NCBI GenBank assembly: GCA_001769855.1
Contig: MEPP01000023.1
Span: 73,978 to 137,977, forward strand
Length of the DNA: 64,000 nt
Direction of reading: 5' to 3'
DNA from: Bdellovibrionales bacterium GWA2_49_15
Lineage (GTDB): Bacteria > Bdellovibrionota > Bacteriovoracia > Bacteriovoracales > Bacteriovoracaceae
Each line of letters opens with the position of its first letter. Position 1 is the first letter of the stretch. Both the position numbers and the translations under genes were made by a program. This document shows positions 55,339 through 63,517 of the stretch, in pieces. The notes under the pieces are model-generated. The model saw only the letters and a list, made by a program, of their open reading frames with translations, had not been told where the DNA came from and ran no database searches.

Positions 55339-56461
55339 ATTTTTTCCACACCGTACGATTGATGTAATCGGTGTAGCTTTGAATAATTCTTACCACCTGT
55401 CGAGATAGCTGCAGATTATCGTAAGCTTCGATGTTGGGCACGATCTGATCGCTCATATCCACTGCCATCTTAATGCTATCAATGACTCTGCTGGTTTCAA
55501 GTCCTGACATGATCACGGCACCTACATCCATCCCCTCCGGCCTCTCATGGGCCTTGCGTAGCATGACGGCGGGAAATTTCAATATCGAAGACTCTTCGGT
55601 GATGGTGCCGCTGTCGGAGAGGACGCAAAAGGATTCTTTTTGCAATTTTACGTACTCGAAAAAACCCATGGGTTTTAAAAATTCAATGCGCTCGTCAAAT
55701 TCTTTGGCCCCAAGCTTCGAGAGTCGGTCGCGTGTTCTCGGATGGGTGGAAACGATAATTCTCTTTTTGTAATTTTTTGCAATCTTGTTTAACGAGTCGA
55801 GAAGCTCTCGGAAATTATCCTCACAGTCGACATTTTCCTCACGGTGAGTACTGACCACGAAGAAATCTTTCGAACGCAAATTCATTCTTTTCATGACGTC
55901 CGAACCGTCAATCTTATGGGCATAATGCGTGAGAACTTCCTTCATGGGCGAACCTGTTTTTATTATTGTTTCAGGTTTTAGCCCCTCGTTGTGGAGGTAA
56001 CGTCGCGCGTGTTCAGAATGAACCATATTGATATCGCTTAAGTGATCCACAATTTTGCGGTTAATTTCTTCCGGCACACGTTCATCAAAGCAGCGATTTC
56101 CGGCCTCCATATGGAAAATGGGGATCTTCCTTCTCTTGGCGGCAATCACGGAGAGTGCACTGTTGGTATCGCCATAGATGAGGACGGCATCTGGTTTTTC
56201 TTTTTCTAAAACCTCATCACACTTTGAGATCACAAGGCCGATGGTTTGGGCAACGCTCTTTTCCTTATCCGCAGCGCCTAAAAAATAGTCCGGTTTTCGC
56301 ACTTCCAGGTCTTTAAAAAAAACTTCGTTGAGTTCGTAGTCAAAATTCTGCCCAGTATGAACCAGGACGTGTGTCATGTGCTTTTCAATCTCCGCCACGA
56401 TACGGCTTAACTTGATAATTTCCGGTCTGGTTCCCAGAATGGTCATAATTTTTAAAGGCAT
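55331..56461 (-). CDS. UDP-N-acetylhexosamine 2-epimerase, non-hydrolysing (WecB/CapG/WbjD family)
   Basis: 376 residues from the ATG at 56461 with GAGGAA upstream. GT-B-like landmarks: IMTILGTRPEIIKLSRI at the start, LVHTGQNFDYELNEVFF near 35, YGDTNSALSVIAAKR near 95, IPIFHMEAGNRCFDERVPEE near 114 and FCVLSDSGTITEESSI near 275 (catalytic acids). In this context, next to a CapE-type enzyme, it probably acts on the 6-deoxy-L-sugar as CapG/WbjD does. Starts nine bases before the end of the GT4 gene upstream. Confidence 0.92.
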   Translation of the reverse strand: MPLKIMTILGTRPEIIKLSRIVAEIEKHMTHVLVHTGQNFDYELNEVFFKDLEVRKPDYFLGAADKEKSVAQTIGLVISKCDEVLEKEKPDAVLIYGDTNSALSVIAAKRRKIPIFHMEAGNRCFDERVPEEINRKIVDHLSDINMVHSEHARRYLHNEGLKPETIIKTGSPMKEVLTHYAHKIDGSDVMKRMNLRSKDFFVVSTHREENVDCEDNFRELLDSLNKIAKNYKKRIIVSTHPRTRDRLSKLGAKEFDERIEFLKPMGFFEYVKLQKESFCVLSDSGTITEESSILKFPAVMLRKAHERPEGMDVGAVIMSGLETSRVIDSIKMAVDMSDQIVPNIEAYDNLQLSRQVVRIIQSYTDYINRTVWKKSN

Positions 56462-56469
56462 AGATTTCC

Positions 56470-57681
56470 TCACTGCTGCATGAGATTTTCAAGTTTGCTC
56501 AGGAGTTTCTCACGCTCAAAATTATCTAAAAAGAAGCTATGGGCCATATTACCCATTTCTGAACGCTTCTCGCTACTGAAACTATACATTTTTAACACCG
56601 CTTCAGCTAATTCTTGGGCGTTATTGGCTTCGCAGGCAATGCCACAGCCGGATTCTTTTACCAATTCCGCACCCTCTCCGTCCATAGAGACAATAAGGGG
56701 CTTTCCACTGGCCATGTAGGCCTGAATTTTGCCAGGGACTGTAATGGCAAAGAGGGGATCTTTTTTGAGCGATGCCAACAGGACGTCGGCATAGTGAAAA
56801 TACTGGGGCATCTTTTCGATCGGTCGTGTGCCAAGCAGGTGAAAATTTTTAAGGCCATGTTTGATTTTTTGCTCTTCCGCCCATGGCCTTTGCAGTCCAT
56901 CGCCTAGGACAATCCATTGAATTTCAGGCCGATCTTTCAGGATAATGGCGGCCTCAATAATGGTTTCAAAGGACTGTGCGGTCCCAATATTGCCGGCAAA
57001 CATGACGCGAAATCCGGCCGGGATTTCACTTTTAATTTTTTCATCATCATGCTCAATTTTGGTAAGAAAAAGATTTTCCGCCCATTGGGGCCAATAATGT
57101 ATTTTCGAGAGGGGAACGTGCTGCGCGACGATCTTGTTAATGAATCCCTTTGAAGAAACCAAGATAACATCACTTTGACTATAGAGAAATCGCACAAACT
57201 TGGCGACCAGCTCGATAATTGTTTTGGATTTGACCGCCCCTGTCGCCTTAAGAGATTCAGGCCATAAGTCTGTGACCCAAAAATAGATGGGAATTTTTTT
57301 AAAGAATTTTAAAATCACCGCCGGAAGACCCGCCGATACCGGTGAGAGCTGATAGACAAAAATGCAATCGTATTTTTTCCGCACCAGGAAGGGGGCCAAG
57401 AGTGAGGCCAGAAAAGCAAAAGAAAAATAATTCAAAAAAAGCTGAATGCCCTTTTTCTGTCCGCGGGGAATAAGTGGGCAACGAATAACATTTATTTTGT
57501 CATGGTAGCGTTGGTGATAAGGTCCGCCCAAACCATATCCGTCAAAAAAGCGGCCTTGCGGATAGTTAGGTAGCCCCGTATAGACATCAACCTGATGGCC
57601 TCGCTCAATTAAGCCCAGCACCAAATCGTTGATACGGAAGTTCTCGGGCCAAAAATACTGGGTAACAATCAAAATCTTCAC
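56470..57681 (-). CDS. Glycosyltransferase family 4 (WbuB-like)
   Basis: 403 residues from the GTG at 57681, chosen because AGGA lies seven bases upstream; the frame is open to 57759. KILIVTQYFWPENFRINDL and YTGLPNYPQGRFFDG near the N-terminus match WbuB-type transferases, which add L-FucNAc to lipid-linked oligosaccharide. The C-terminal part has RVMFAGNIGTAQSFETII and IVSMDGEGAELVKESGCG. It sits in one unit with the 2-epimerase, consistent with using its product. Confidence 0.9.
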   Translation of the reverse strand: MKILIVTQYFWPENFRINDLVLGLIERGHQVDVYTGLPNYPQGRFFDGYGLGGPYHQRYHDKINVIRCPLIPRGQKKGIQLFLNYFSFAFLASLLAPFLVRKKYDCIFVYQLSPVSAGLPAVILKFFKKIPIYFWVTDLWPESLKATGAVKSKTIIELVAKFVRFLYSQSDVILVSSKGFINKIVAQHVPLSKIHYWPQWAENLFLTKIEHDDEKIKSEIPAGFRVMFAGNIGTAQSFETIIEAAIILKDRPEIQWIVLGDGLQRPWAEEQKIKHGLKNFHLLGTRPIEKMPQYFHYADVLLASLKKDPLFAITVPGKIQAYMASGKPLIVSMDGEGAELVKESGCGIACEANNAQELAEAVLKMYSFSSEKRSEMGNMAHSFFLDNFEREKLLSKLENLMQQ

Positions 57682-57820
57682 TATAGGGTCCTGTGAGAGT
57701 GAAACACTACCCTGCGGAGCTATAAAGATCAAATCAAATGCCTTGGGGAGAGCGTTCACTTGAAGGCGTTTTCGCTTTAGGTTATGATGCCGCAGAAGCT
57801 TTAATTAGGAAAATAAACAA

Positions 57821-58627
57821 ATGAAAATCGCAATAGTCGGTACCACAGGCATGCTTGGGTACGCTATGTCAAAATACCTTCAGCAGAAACACATTCAGGT
57901 GATAGAGGTTTCCAGGGACAATTACAATATTGCGAAGGGGCCTATGGGGCACCTAGAAGAGATAATCCGGGAAGCCGATGTTGTGATTAACGGGGCGGGA
58001 ATTGTGAAACCCTTAATTCCCAATTATCCCATCGAAGAGGTTTTGAAAATCAACTCCATCTTTCCTCGAAACCTTTCGATTCTCTGCCAAAAAAATGGCA
58101 AGAAAATGTTTCACATCACCACCGATTGCGTCTACTCGGGAAAAAAGGGCAATTACTCGGAAGAGGATTATTTCGATGCAGAAGATGTCTACGGCCTGTC
58201 AAAAAATGCCGGAGAAGTTCCCACCTGCATGGTCCTGCGAACGTCCTTCATCGGAGAGGAAAAAGGCCAAGTGCGGAACCTGCTTGAATGGGCCAGATCG
58301 CAGAAGGGAAAGGCGGTTAATGGATTTACCAATCACATCTGGAATGGTGTGACCACCCTTCATCTCTCGCAAGTTATTCTGGAAATTCTCAATAAGAATC
58401 TTTATCGGCCCGGCCTCTTTCATATCCATTCTCCCGACCGCGTTAATAAATTTGAGCTGCTCCAATATCTCGACTTAGTTTATGCTTTAGAGCTTAAGAT
58501 TTCCGCCACCGACACGCCCGAGAAATGTGATCGAAGCCTTGCCACTATTCATGAATTGACCAAGATCGTCGCCACCAAACCCATTTTGAAACAAATTCAA
58601 GAAATGCGCGATTTTTTCAACACGTAG
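57821..58627 (+). CDS. RmlD-like sugar-nucleotide 4-reductase
   Basis: 268 residues, SDR. NAD(P) site AIVGTTGMLGYAMSKYL, TTDCVYSGKKGNY near residue 100 and DVYGLSKNAGEV near 122 (Tyr-x3-Lys). In size and sequence it is like dTDP-4-dehydrorhamnose reductase, and it lacks the C-terminal cupin of CapF/FnlB. By analogy to WbvR it could reduce the product of the CapE-like enzyme to UDP-L-RhaNAc. That is an inference from context; a dTDP route is unlikely because no RmlA-C genes are nearby. Confidence 0.82.
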   Translation: MKIAIVGTTGMLGYAMSKYLQQKHIQVIEVSRDNYNIAKGPMGHLEEIIREADVVINGAGIVKPLIPNYPIEEVLKINSIFPRNLSILCQKNGKKMFHITTDCVYSGKKGNYSEEDYFDAEDVYGLSKNAGEVPTCMVLRTSFIGEEKGQVRNLLEWARSQKGKAVNGFTNHIWNGVTTLHLSQVILEILNKNLYRPGLFHIHSPDRVNKFELLQYLDLVYALELKISATDTPEKCDRSLATIHELTKIVATKPILKQIQEMRDFFNT

Positions 58628-58633
58628 ACTGGT

Positions 58634-59194
58634 ATGAAACGAATCTTTGATATTGTTTTCTCTCTTTTCTTCATCACCCTGCTTGGTGTGCCGATCATCG
58701 TTATTTTTATTGCACTCAAGTTAACGAATAAGGGAACACCCATTTATTGGTCAAAAAGGGTGGGCATTAATGGCCAAATTTTTCTTATGCCAAAATTTAG
58801 GACGATGAAACCCGAGACGCCTCAGCTCGCAACTCATCTGCTGACAAACCCCGATGCTTACCTGACGACGATCGGACGTATTTTACGTAAGACCAGCCTT
58901 GACGAGGTGCCCCAACTCTACAGTATTTTGAAGGGCGATATGAGCTTTGTCGGGCCGCGCCCGGCCCTTTTCAATCAGGACGATCTCATGAACTTAAGAA
59001 TTCAGGTTGGAGTGCACGTACTTCGGCCTGGGCTGACGGGTCACGCGCAAATTAATGGCCGAGACAGCATCTCTATTCCTGATAAGGTGGCGTTGGACAA
59101 ATTCTATCTCGATAACTATTCCTTTCTCTTGGATATGAAAATAATTATGCTAACCGTTGTCCGAGTTGTCGTTGGCAAGGATATTGGCCATTAA
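58634..59194 (+). CDS. Sugar phosphotransferase, short PglC-like form
   Basis: 186 residues: one membrane-entry helix (IVFSLFFITLLGVPIIVIF) and the catalytic domain with PKFRTMKPETPQLATHL near residue 51, LRKTSLDEVPQLYSILKGDM near 80 (the Asp-Glu dyad) and FVGPRPALFN. It transfers a sugar-1-phosphate to undecaprenyl phosphate. It begins six bases after the reductase stop. It is the second initiating enzyme in the window, suggesting two distinct glycans. Confidence 0.93.
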   Translation: MKRIFDIVFSLFFITLLGVPIIVIFIALKLTNKGTPIYWSKRVGINGQIFLMPKFRTMKPETPQLATHLLTNPDAYLTTIGRILRKTSLDEVPQLYSILKGDMSFVGPRPALFNQDDLMNLRIQVGVHVLRPGLTGHAQINGRDSISIPDKVALDKFYLDNYSFLLDMKIIMLTVVRVVVGKDIGH

Positions 59195-59209
59195 TTTTTG
59201 GGGGCCCGA

Positions 59210-60145
59210 ATGTCGAATGTAAAAGTTTCTGTGATTATGAACTGCTATAATGGCGAAAAATTCCTCCGCCCCGCTATCGACAGTGTTTTTGCTCAAACCT
59301 ACCAGGATTGGGAAATTATTTTTTGGGATAATGCTTCAACTGATAAGTCAGCCGAGATCGCAAAGTCCTATGGGGAAAAGGTAAAATATTACAAAAATGA
59401 AAAAACATCGACACTTGCAGCCGCTCGAAACAAAGCATTTGAAATTGCGAAAGGAGAATTTATTGCGATTTTAGATGTTGACGACCTCTGGATGCCAACA
59501 AAGCTTGAAAAACAGGTTGCCTTGATGGAGAGCGATCAAACTCTTGGCTTTTCATATTCTGATACCATGTATTTTAACGAGAAAGGAGATATTTTTAATG
59601 TCTTTTCCAGTTGTTCTCCCAAAAGAGGGCATATCTTTGGTTCGCTCTTAGAGTCAGTACAGGGGTATATGTCAAGTGAAGCAATAATGTTTCGGCGTAG
59701 CATATTGAAGGAATTTTCACCGATTTTTAATGAAAAATTTCATGCAGCCACAGATTATGATCTTCTTTTACGATTAGCTTATAAGTACAAGGTTGATTAT
59801 GTGAATGAAGTTCTCTCGAAATGGAGAGATCATTCTGGTAGTAGCACCAGCGTTGCTCGTGTTGAAGTGCCAACTGAAAATTTAATTCTTTTGGAAGATT
59901 TACTAAAAGCAAATCCAGATATGAAAACAAAATACGATAGAGAAATTAAAACATTTGATCGGAAACAACATTATCTCTTCGCTCATGCTTTTTGGAAAGC
60001 AGGCAATCGACGAGATGCTTTAGAGCATTTGAGACCTTATTTAACTGAGCCAAAGTTTTTAATAAGCTTTATCTTAATAAATTTTATCTCCTACAATTTT
60101 TTTGCTAAATGCAGAAACCGAATGAGGACTGCTTTAGCCGGCTAA
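59210..60145 (+). CDS. Glycosyltransferase family 2
   Basis: 311 residues from the ATG at 59210, which has GGGGG five bases upstream; a TTG at 59198 is the only alternative. GT-A landmarks are VSVIMNCYNGEKFLRPAIDS, WEIIFWDNASTDKSAEIA and FIAILDVDDLWMPTKL near residue 85 (DxD region). Cytoplasmic face of the membrane. It overlaps the convergent cupin gene by four bases. From about here to 61700 the sequence looks more AT-rich than the preceding genes. Confidence 0.92.
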   Translation: MSNVKVSVIMNCYNGEKFLRPAIDSVFAQTYQDWEIIFWDNASTDKSAEIAKSYGEKVKYYKNEKTSTLAAARNKAFEIAKGEFIAILDVDDLWMPTKLEKQVALMESDQTLGFSYSDTMYFNEKGDIFNVFSSCSPKRGHIFGSLLESVQGYMSSEAIMFRRSILKEFSPIFNEKFHAATDYDLLLRLAYKYKVDYVNEVLSKWRDHSGSSTSVARVEVPTENLILLEDLLKANPDMKTKYDREIKTFDRKQHYLFAHAFWKAGNRRDALEHLRPYLTEPKFLISFILINFISYNFFAKCRNRMRTALAG

Positions 60146-60588
60146 GTTTCCCAATCAAATGGGATGTCTTCAAGCTTTTTGCTCTCTGCTTCACTTGGGT
60201 CGTGTTCAATGCTTGCCAAATTCAAAAGTATATTTTCTTGATCAGTTTTTCCCTGAAAGGCAACCCATACACCAGGAGGAACTGTGAGCCGAGCATAATT
60301 CGTGCGTGAGAGAATGAATTCGTTAAAGACATTGTAAGTGGGTGACTTCGGACGATCATCCAAAAGCACAAAACGTACTGCTCCAGTGGGCACAATAAGA
60401 TTAAGTGTCATTTCTTTATGTTTTTTCCATCCTTTCACTTTTGCCATTTTGACGGATGAAAAATAGGCTTCCCCGAATGATTTAAAACTTTTTTCGCTTG
60501 CTTTTAACGCATGGAGGACGTCTCCTGATGGGTGTTCGATTTGTCGTAGAAGTGTGAACTCAACATCGGCAATTAATTTTGACTCCAC
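60142..60588 (-). CDS. Cupin sugar 3,4-ketoisomerase-like protein (WxcM/QdtA domain)
   Basis: 148 residues. The double-stranded beta-helix pattern is visible: VEFTLLRQIEHPSGDVLHAL, VKGWKKHKEMTLNLIVPTGAVRFVLLDD and LTVPPGVWVAFQG. QdtA/FdtA-type members move the keto group of NDP-4-keto-6-deoxyhexoses from C4 to C3; other cupins here are dTDP-sugar epimerases. It overlaps rfbG by 16 bases, so the substrate is most likely the CDP-sugar made by RfbG. Confidence 0.8.
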   Translation of the reverse strand: MESKLIADVEFTLLRQIEHPSGDVLHALKASEKSFKSFGEAYFSSVKMAKVKGWKKHKEMTLNLIVPTGAVRFVLLDDRPKSPTYNVFNEFILSRTNYARLTVPPGVWVAFQGKTDQENILLNLASIEHDPSEAESKKLEDIPFDWET

Positions 60589-61673
60589 AAAACTTTCCCT
60601 TTCTGTGCCAAGATTTCATATTCTTCAATTTGCTCTAAAGTGCAGGCAAACATATCGGCATTTTGTTTATAGTATTTTCCATACCAATTCGAAACCATTG
60701 TCACAGTTTCAGTATAATTGATGGCTGCATTCCACTTGAGATCGAACAAGGCCTTGTCGCAGTTGAGTTTGAGTAGGCAAGCTTCATGAAAGGGGCGATC
60801 TTCCAAAACCTTATAGGCATCACTTATGTTTTCATGACCCCATTTTTTTGAAAGGTCTTTTAGGAGAGTCTCTACCGATTGATTCTGTTCTGCGCGTGGG
60901 CCAAAGTTATATGATTCACCATGAAGCTTTATGTTTTGATTTAATTGCCAACCGAGATGCAAGTACCCACTGAGAGGTTCCAGAACGTGTTGCCAAGGCC
61001 TTGTGGCTTGAGGGTTTCGAATGGAGACGGGAAGCTTTTTTGACCAAGCTCGGAAGCAGTCGGCAACAATGCGATCTTGTGCCCAGTCGCCGCCACCAAT
61101 CACATTGCCCGCCCTCGCAGTTGCAAGGCGAACCTTGCCCCCGGATGGTAAAAAAGAGTGATGGTACGCATGGAAAATGAGTTCTGCCGCGCCTTTCGAG
61201 GCACTGTAAATATCTTTTCCACCTAATCGGTCGTTTTCCTTATAGCCCCAACACCATTCAACATTTTCATAACATTTATCTGATGTAATAAGAATTGCTG
61301 TGCAAGGCCATGTGATAGAACGAAGGGCTTCTAAAATATTGGCAGTACCTAAAATATTAGTTTCAAGAGTTTCAAGTGGTCGTTGGTATGATTGTGAAAC
61401 AATGGCTTGAGCTGCTAGATGGAAAATAAAGTCAGGACGCTCATCGTTTAAGATTAGTTTGATTTTATCTAGGTTTCGAATATCTTCTTGATAATGAGTA
61501 ATTTTGTCGCGAAGTTTGAGAAGCTCAAATGCAGAAGGAGTTGTCGGTACATCCTTGGAGAAGCCAACAATTTTTGCTCCCAGCTTAAGTAGCCAAGTGG
61601 TGAGCCATGTCCCTTTAAACCCGGTATTGCCGGTAATTAAAACTTTTTTATTTTTATATATATTTTCAAACAT
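60573..61673 (-). CDS. rfbG: CDP-glucose 4,6-dehydratase
   Basis: 366-residue SDR. NAD site VLITGNTGFKGTWLTTWLLKLG near the start, FIFHLAAQAIVSQSYQRPLE near 80, TSDKCYENVEWCWGYKEND near 130 and YSASKGAAELIFHAYHHSF near 155 (Tyr-x3-Lys), then ARAGNVIGGGDWAQDRIVAD near 185. These are diagnostic of RfbG. Produces CDP-4-keto-6-deoxyglucose. Its ATG immediately follows the rfbF stop. Confidence 0.95.
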   Translation of the reverse strand: MFENIYKNKKVLITGNTGFKGTWLTTWLLKLGAKIVGFSKDVPTTPSAFELLKLRDKITHYQEDIRNLDKIKLILNDERPDFIFHLAAQAIVSQSYQRPLETLETNILGTANILEALRSITWPCTAILITSDKCYENVEWCWGYKENDRLGGKDIYSASKGAAELIFHAYHHSFLPSGGKVRLATARAGNVIGGGDWAQDRIVADCFRAWSKKLPVSIRNPQATRPWQHVLEPLSGYLHLGWQLNQNIKLHGESYNFGPRAEQNQSVETLLKDLSKKWGHENISDAYKVLEDRPFHEACLLKLNCDKALFDLKWNAAINYTETVTMVSNWYGKYYKQNADMFACTLEQIEEYEILAQKGKVLWSQN

Positions 61674-62450
61674 CTATTCTTTCCAAATTTGCCAAGGAGA
61701 ACTTCCAGAATTCCATAGGGAATTTAAAAAATCTCGATCGCGGATGGTATCCATTGGTTGCCAAAAACCTTCATGATGGAAGGCCATAAGTTGTCGATCT
61801 CTCGCTAGCCCCTCAAGCGGACCTTTTTCCAAAATATTAGTGTCATCGTCCAAATAATTGAAAACTTCACGATTTAAAACCATGAATCCACCGTTTATCC
61901 AACCCTCATGAAGTTGAACTTTTTCATGAAAATCTATTACTTGTTTTCCCTCCATTTGAAGGGCTCCGAATCTCGCGGGCGGGCGCACCGCTGTAATCGT
62001 TGCAATTTTGCCATGAGATTTATGGAATTTCACTAGTTCCTTAATGTCGATATTGGAAACACCGTCCCCATAGGTGAGCATAAAAGTTTCTTCGTTTTTC
62101 AAAAAATGTCTAAGTCGAAAAACACGTCCACCGGTTAATGTACTGTCGCCGGTGTCAATCAAATGAACCATCCAGTCTTCGCGTGGAGAGTTGTAATATT
62201 TCTTTTCACCATTTTTTAAATTAATCGAAAAGTCGCCGGAAGCGGCTTGATAATTCATAAAAAACTTTTTTATTTCATCGCCTTTATAGCCCAGCGCAAT
62301 GCAAAATTCTTGATAACCAAAAGCCGCATATATTTTCATAATATGCCAAAGAATTGGGCGACCACCTATTTCAACCATTGGCTTCGGGCGCAATTTCGTT
62401 TCCTCACTTAGGCGTGTCCCTAGGCCACCTGCTAAAATAACAACTTTCAC
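61674..62450 (-). CDS. rfbF: Glucose-1-phosphate cytidylyltransferase
   Basis: 258 residues. N-terminal pyrophosphorylase signature VVILAGGLGTRLSEETKLRP, then KPMVEIGGRPILWHIMKIYA, and FMLTYGDGVSNIDIKELVKF near 125. This is the RfbF pattern that uses CTP. Makes CDP-glucose for the RfbG encoded next. First gene of a three-gene unit running towards 60142. Confidence 0.95.
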   Translation of the reverse strand: MKVVILAGGLGTRLSEETKLRPKPMVEIGGRPILWHIMKIYAAFGYQEFCIALGYKGDEIKKFFMNYQAASGDFSINLKNGEKKYYNSPREDWMVHLIDTGDSTLTGGRVFRLRHFLKNEETFMLTYGDGVSNIDIKELVKFHKSHGKIATITAVRPPARFGALQMEGKQVIDFHEKVQLHEGWINGGFMVLNREVFNYLDDDTNILEKGPLEGLARDRQLMAFHHEGFWQPMDTIRDRDFLNSLWNSGSSPWQIWKE

Positions 62451-62574
62451 TTTTCACCTCATTTCAGGACACAATAATACCTAATTTTAAAATGATCAAC
62501 TTTTTGATCGAGAGACCGCTGTTCACTGTCTTCTTCTTGCTTTTGGGTGGTTTAACGATTATTTTGTTCATAAA

Positions 62575-63516
62575 ATGAGCGGAACAATTGTGATAACCGG
62601 TGTTAGTAGTTTCGTCGGTTACCATTTAGCTAAATTTTTTTCAAATCAAGGTGCACCCGTCATCGGGACAATCTCACGTTCATTCGATCAATATAGAGAC
62701 CTTAAATTACAACGCCTTCAGAATTTGAAGAATCTCAAATTGGAGATTGTTGATATCTGCGATCGCAAGATTGTGGAACAATTTATTGGAGTTGTACGAC
62801 CAGCATTTTGGTTTCATCATGCCGGTTTTGCCGAAGACTACAGTAGTTTGAATTTTGATTTAGATAGGGCCTATGAGGTCAATACACGTCCCCTGGAGTG
62901 GCTATATCCTGCACTAAAGAGTGTTAATACCCATGGCGTGATTGTCACCGGAACTGGTTCTGAATATTCAGATTCATCTCTTGCAAATGTTGAAAATGAA
63001 ATCTGTTTGCCTGCAACACCTTACGGATTATCCAAGTTGCTTGAAACCCAGAGGGCATCGCAGCTTGCCCACTTTCACAAACTCAAGACCCGAGTGGCGC
63101 GCATTTATATTCCCTATGGTTCAATGGAGAATCCCAAAAAGTTGCTCTCCGATGTGGTGCAGTCACTAAAAGGACGAAAGCAGATTGAACTTTCGCCGTG
63201 CGAGCAAGAACGGGATTTTTTGTATATTGATGACCTGATGAGTGGCTATCACGGACTCATGAGGCATATCGAAAGCTCAGATCAATTCTTTGAAATTTTT
63301 AATTTAAGTTCCGGTGAGGCCACCAGCTTGAAAAAATTGTTGCTTACCATTGCCGAAAGCCTAGATGTGCCTGCCTCGCTCCTTCAGTTCGGTGCTAAAA
63401 CCATGCGGCCGGGTGAGGCCATGAGGCAATATGGTGATAACCAGAAGGCCAAGCGAGAACTTAAATGGCAACCACGATCCTTGGAAGAGGGTGTGAAGCT
63501 TTTTCTGCAAGAATAA
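62575..63516 (+). CDS. NAD-dependent epimerase/reductase of the CDP-sugar set
   Basis: 313-residue extended SDR. NAD site ITGVSSFVGYHLAKFFSNQG (Gly-x2-Ser-x2-Val form), TGTGSEYSD near residue 123, YGLSKLLETQRA near 146 (Tyr-x3-Lys), YIPYGSMENPKKLLSD near 176. It is similar in type to CDP-abequose synthase/paratose-type 4-reductases, but the exact step cannot be read from sequence. Divergent from rfbF; the 124-base gap includes a short GATCAA/TTGATC inverted repeat. Confidence 0.82.
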   Translation: MSGTIVITGVSSFVGYHLAKFFSNQGAPVIGTISRSFDQYRDLKLQRLQNLKNLKLEIVDICDRKIVEQFIGVVRPAFWFHHAGFAEDYSSLNFDLDRAYEVNTRPLEWLYPALKSVNTHGVIVTGTGSEYSDSSLANVENEICLPATPYGLSKLLETQRASQLAHFHKLKTRVARIYIPYGSMENPKKLLSDVVQSLKGRKQIELSPCEQERDFLYIDDLMSGYHGLMRHIESSDQFFEIFNLSSGEATSLKKLLLTIAESLDVPASLLQFGAKTMRPGEAMRQYGDNQKAKRELKWQPRSLEEGVKLFLQE

Positions 63517-63517
63517 T

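Noticed and set aside
62486..62510. GATCAA/TTGATC inverted repeat between rfbF and the reductase gene as a terminator or operator
   Set aside because: The arms are six bases with a short A/T loop and no T tract; too weak to claim.
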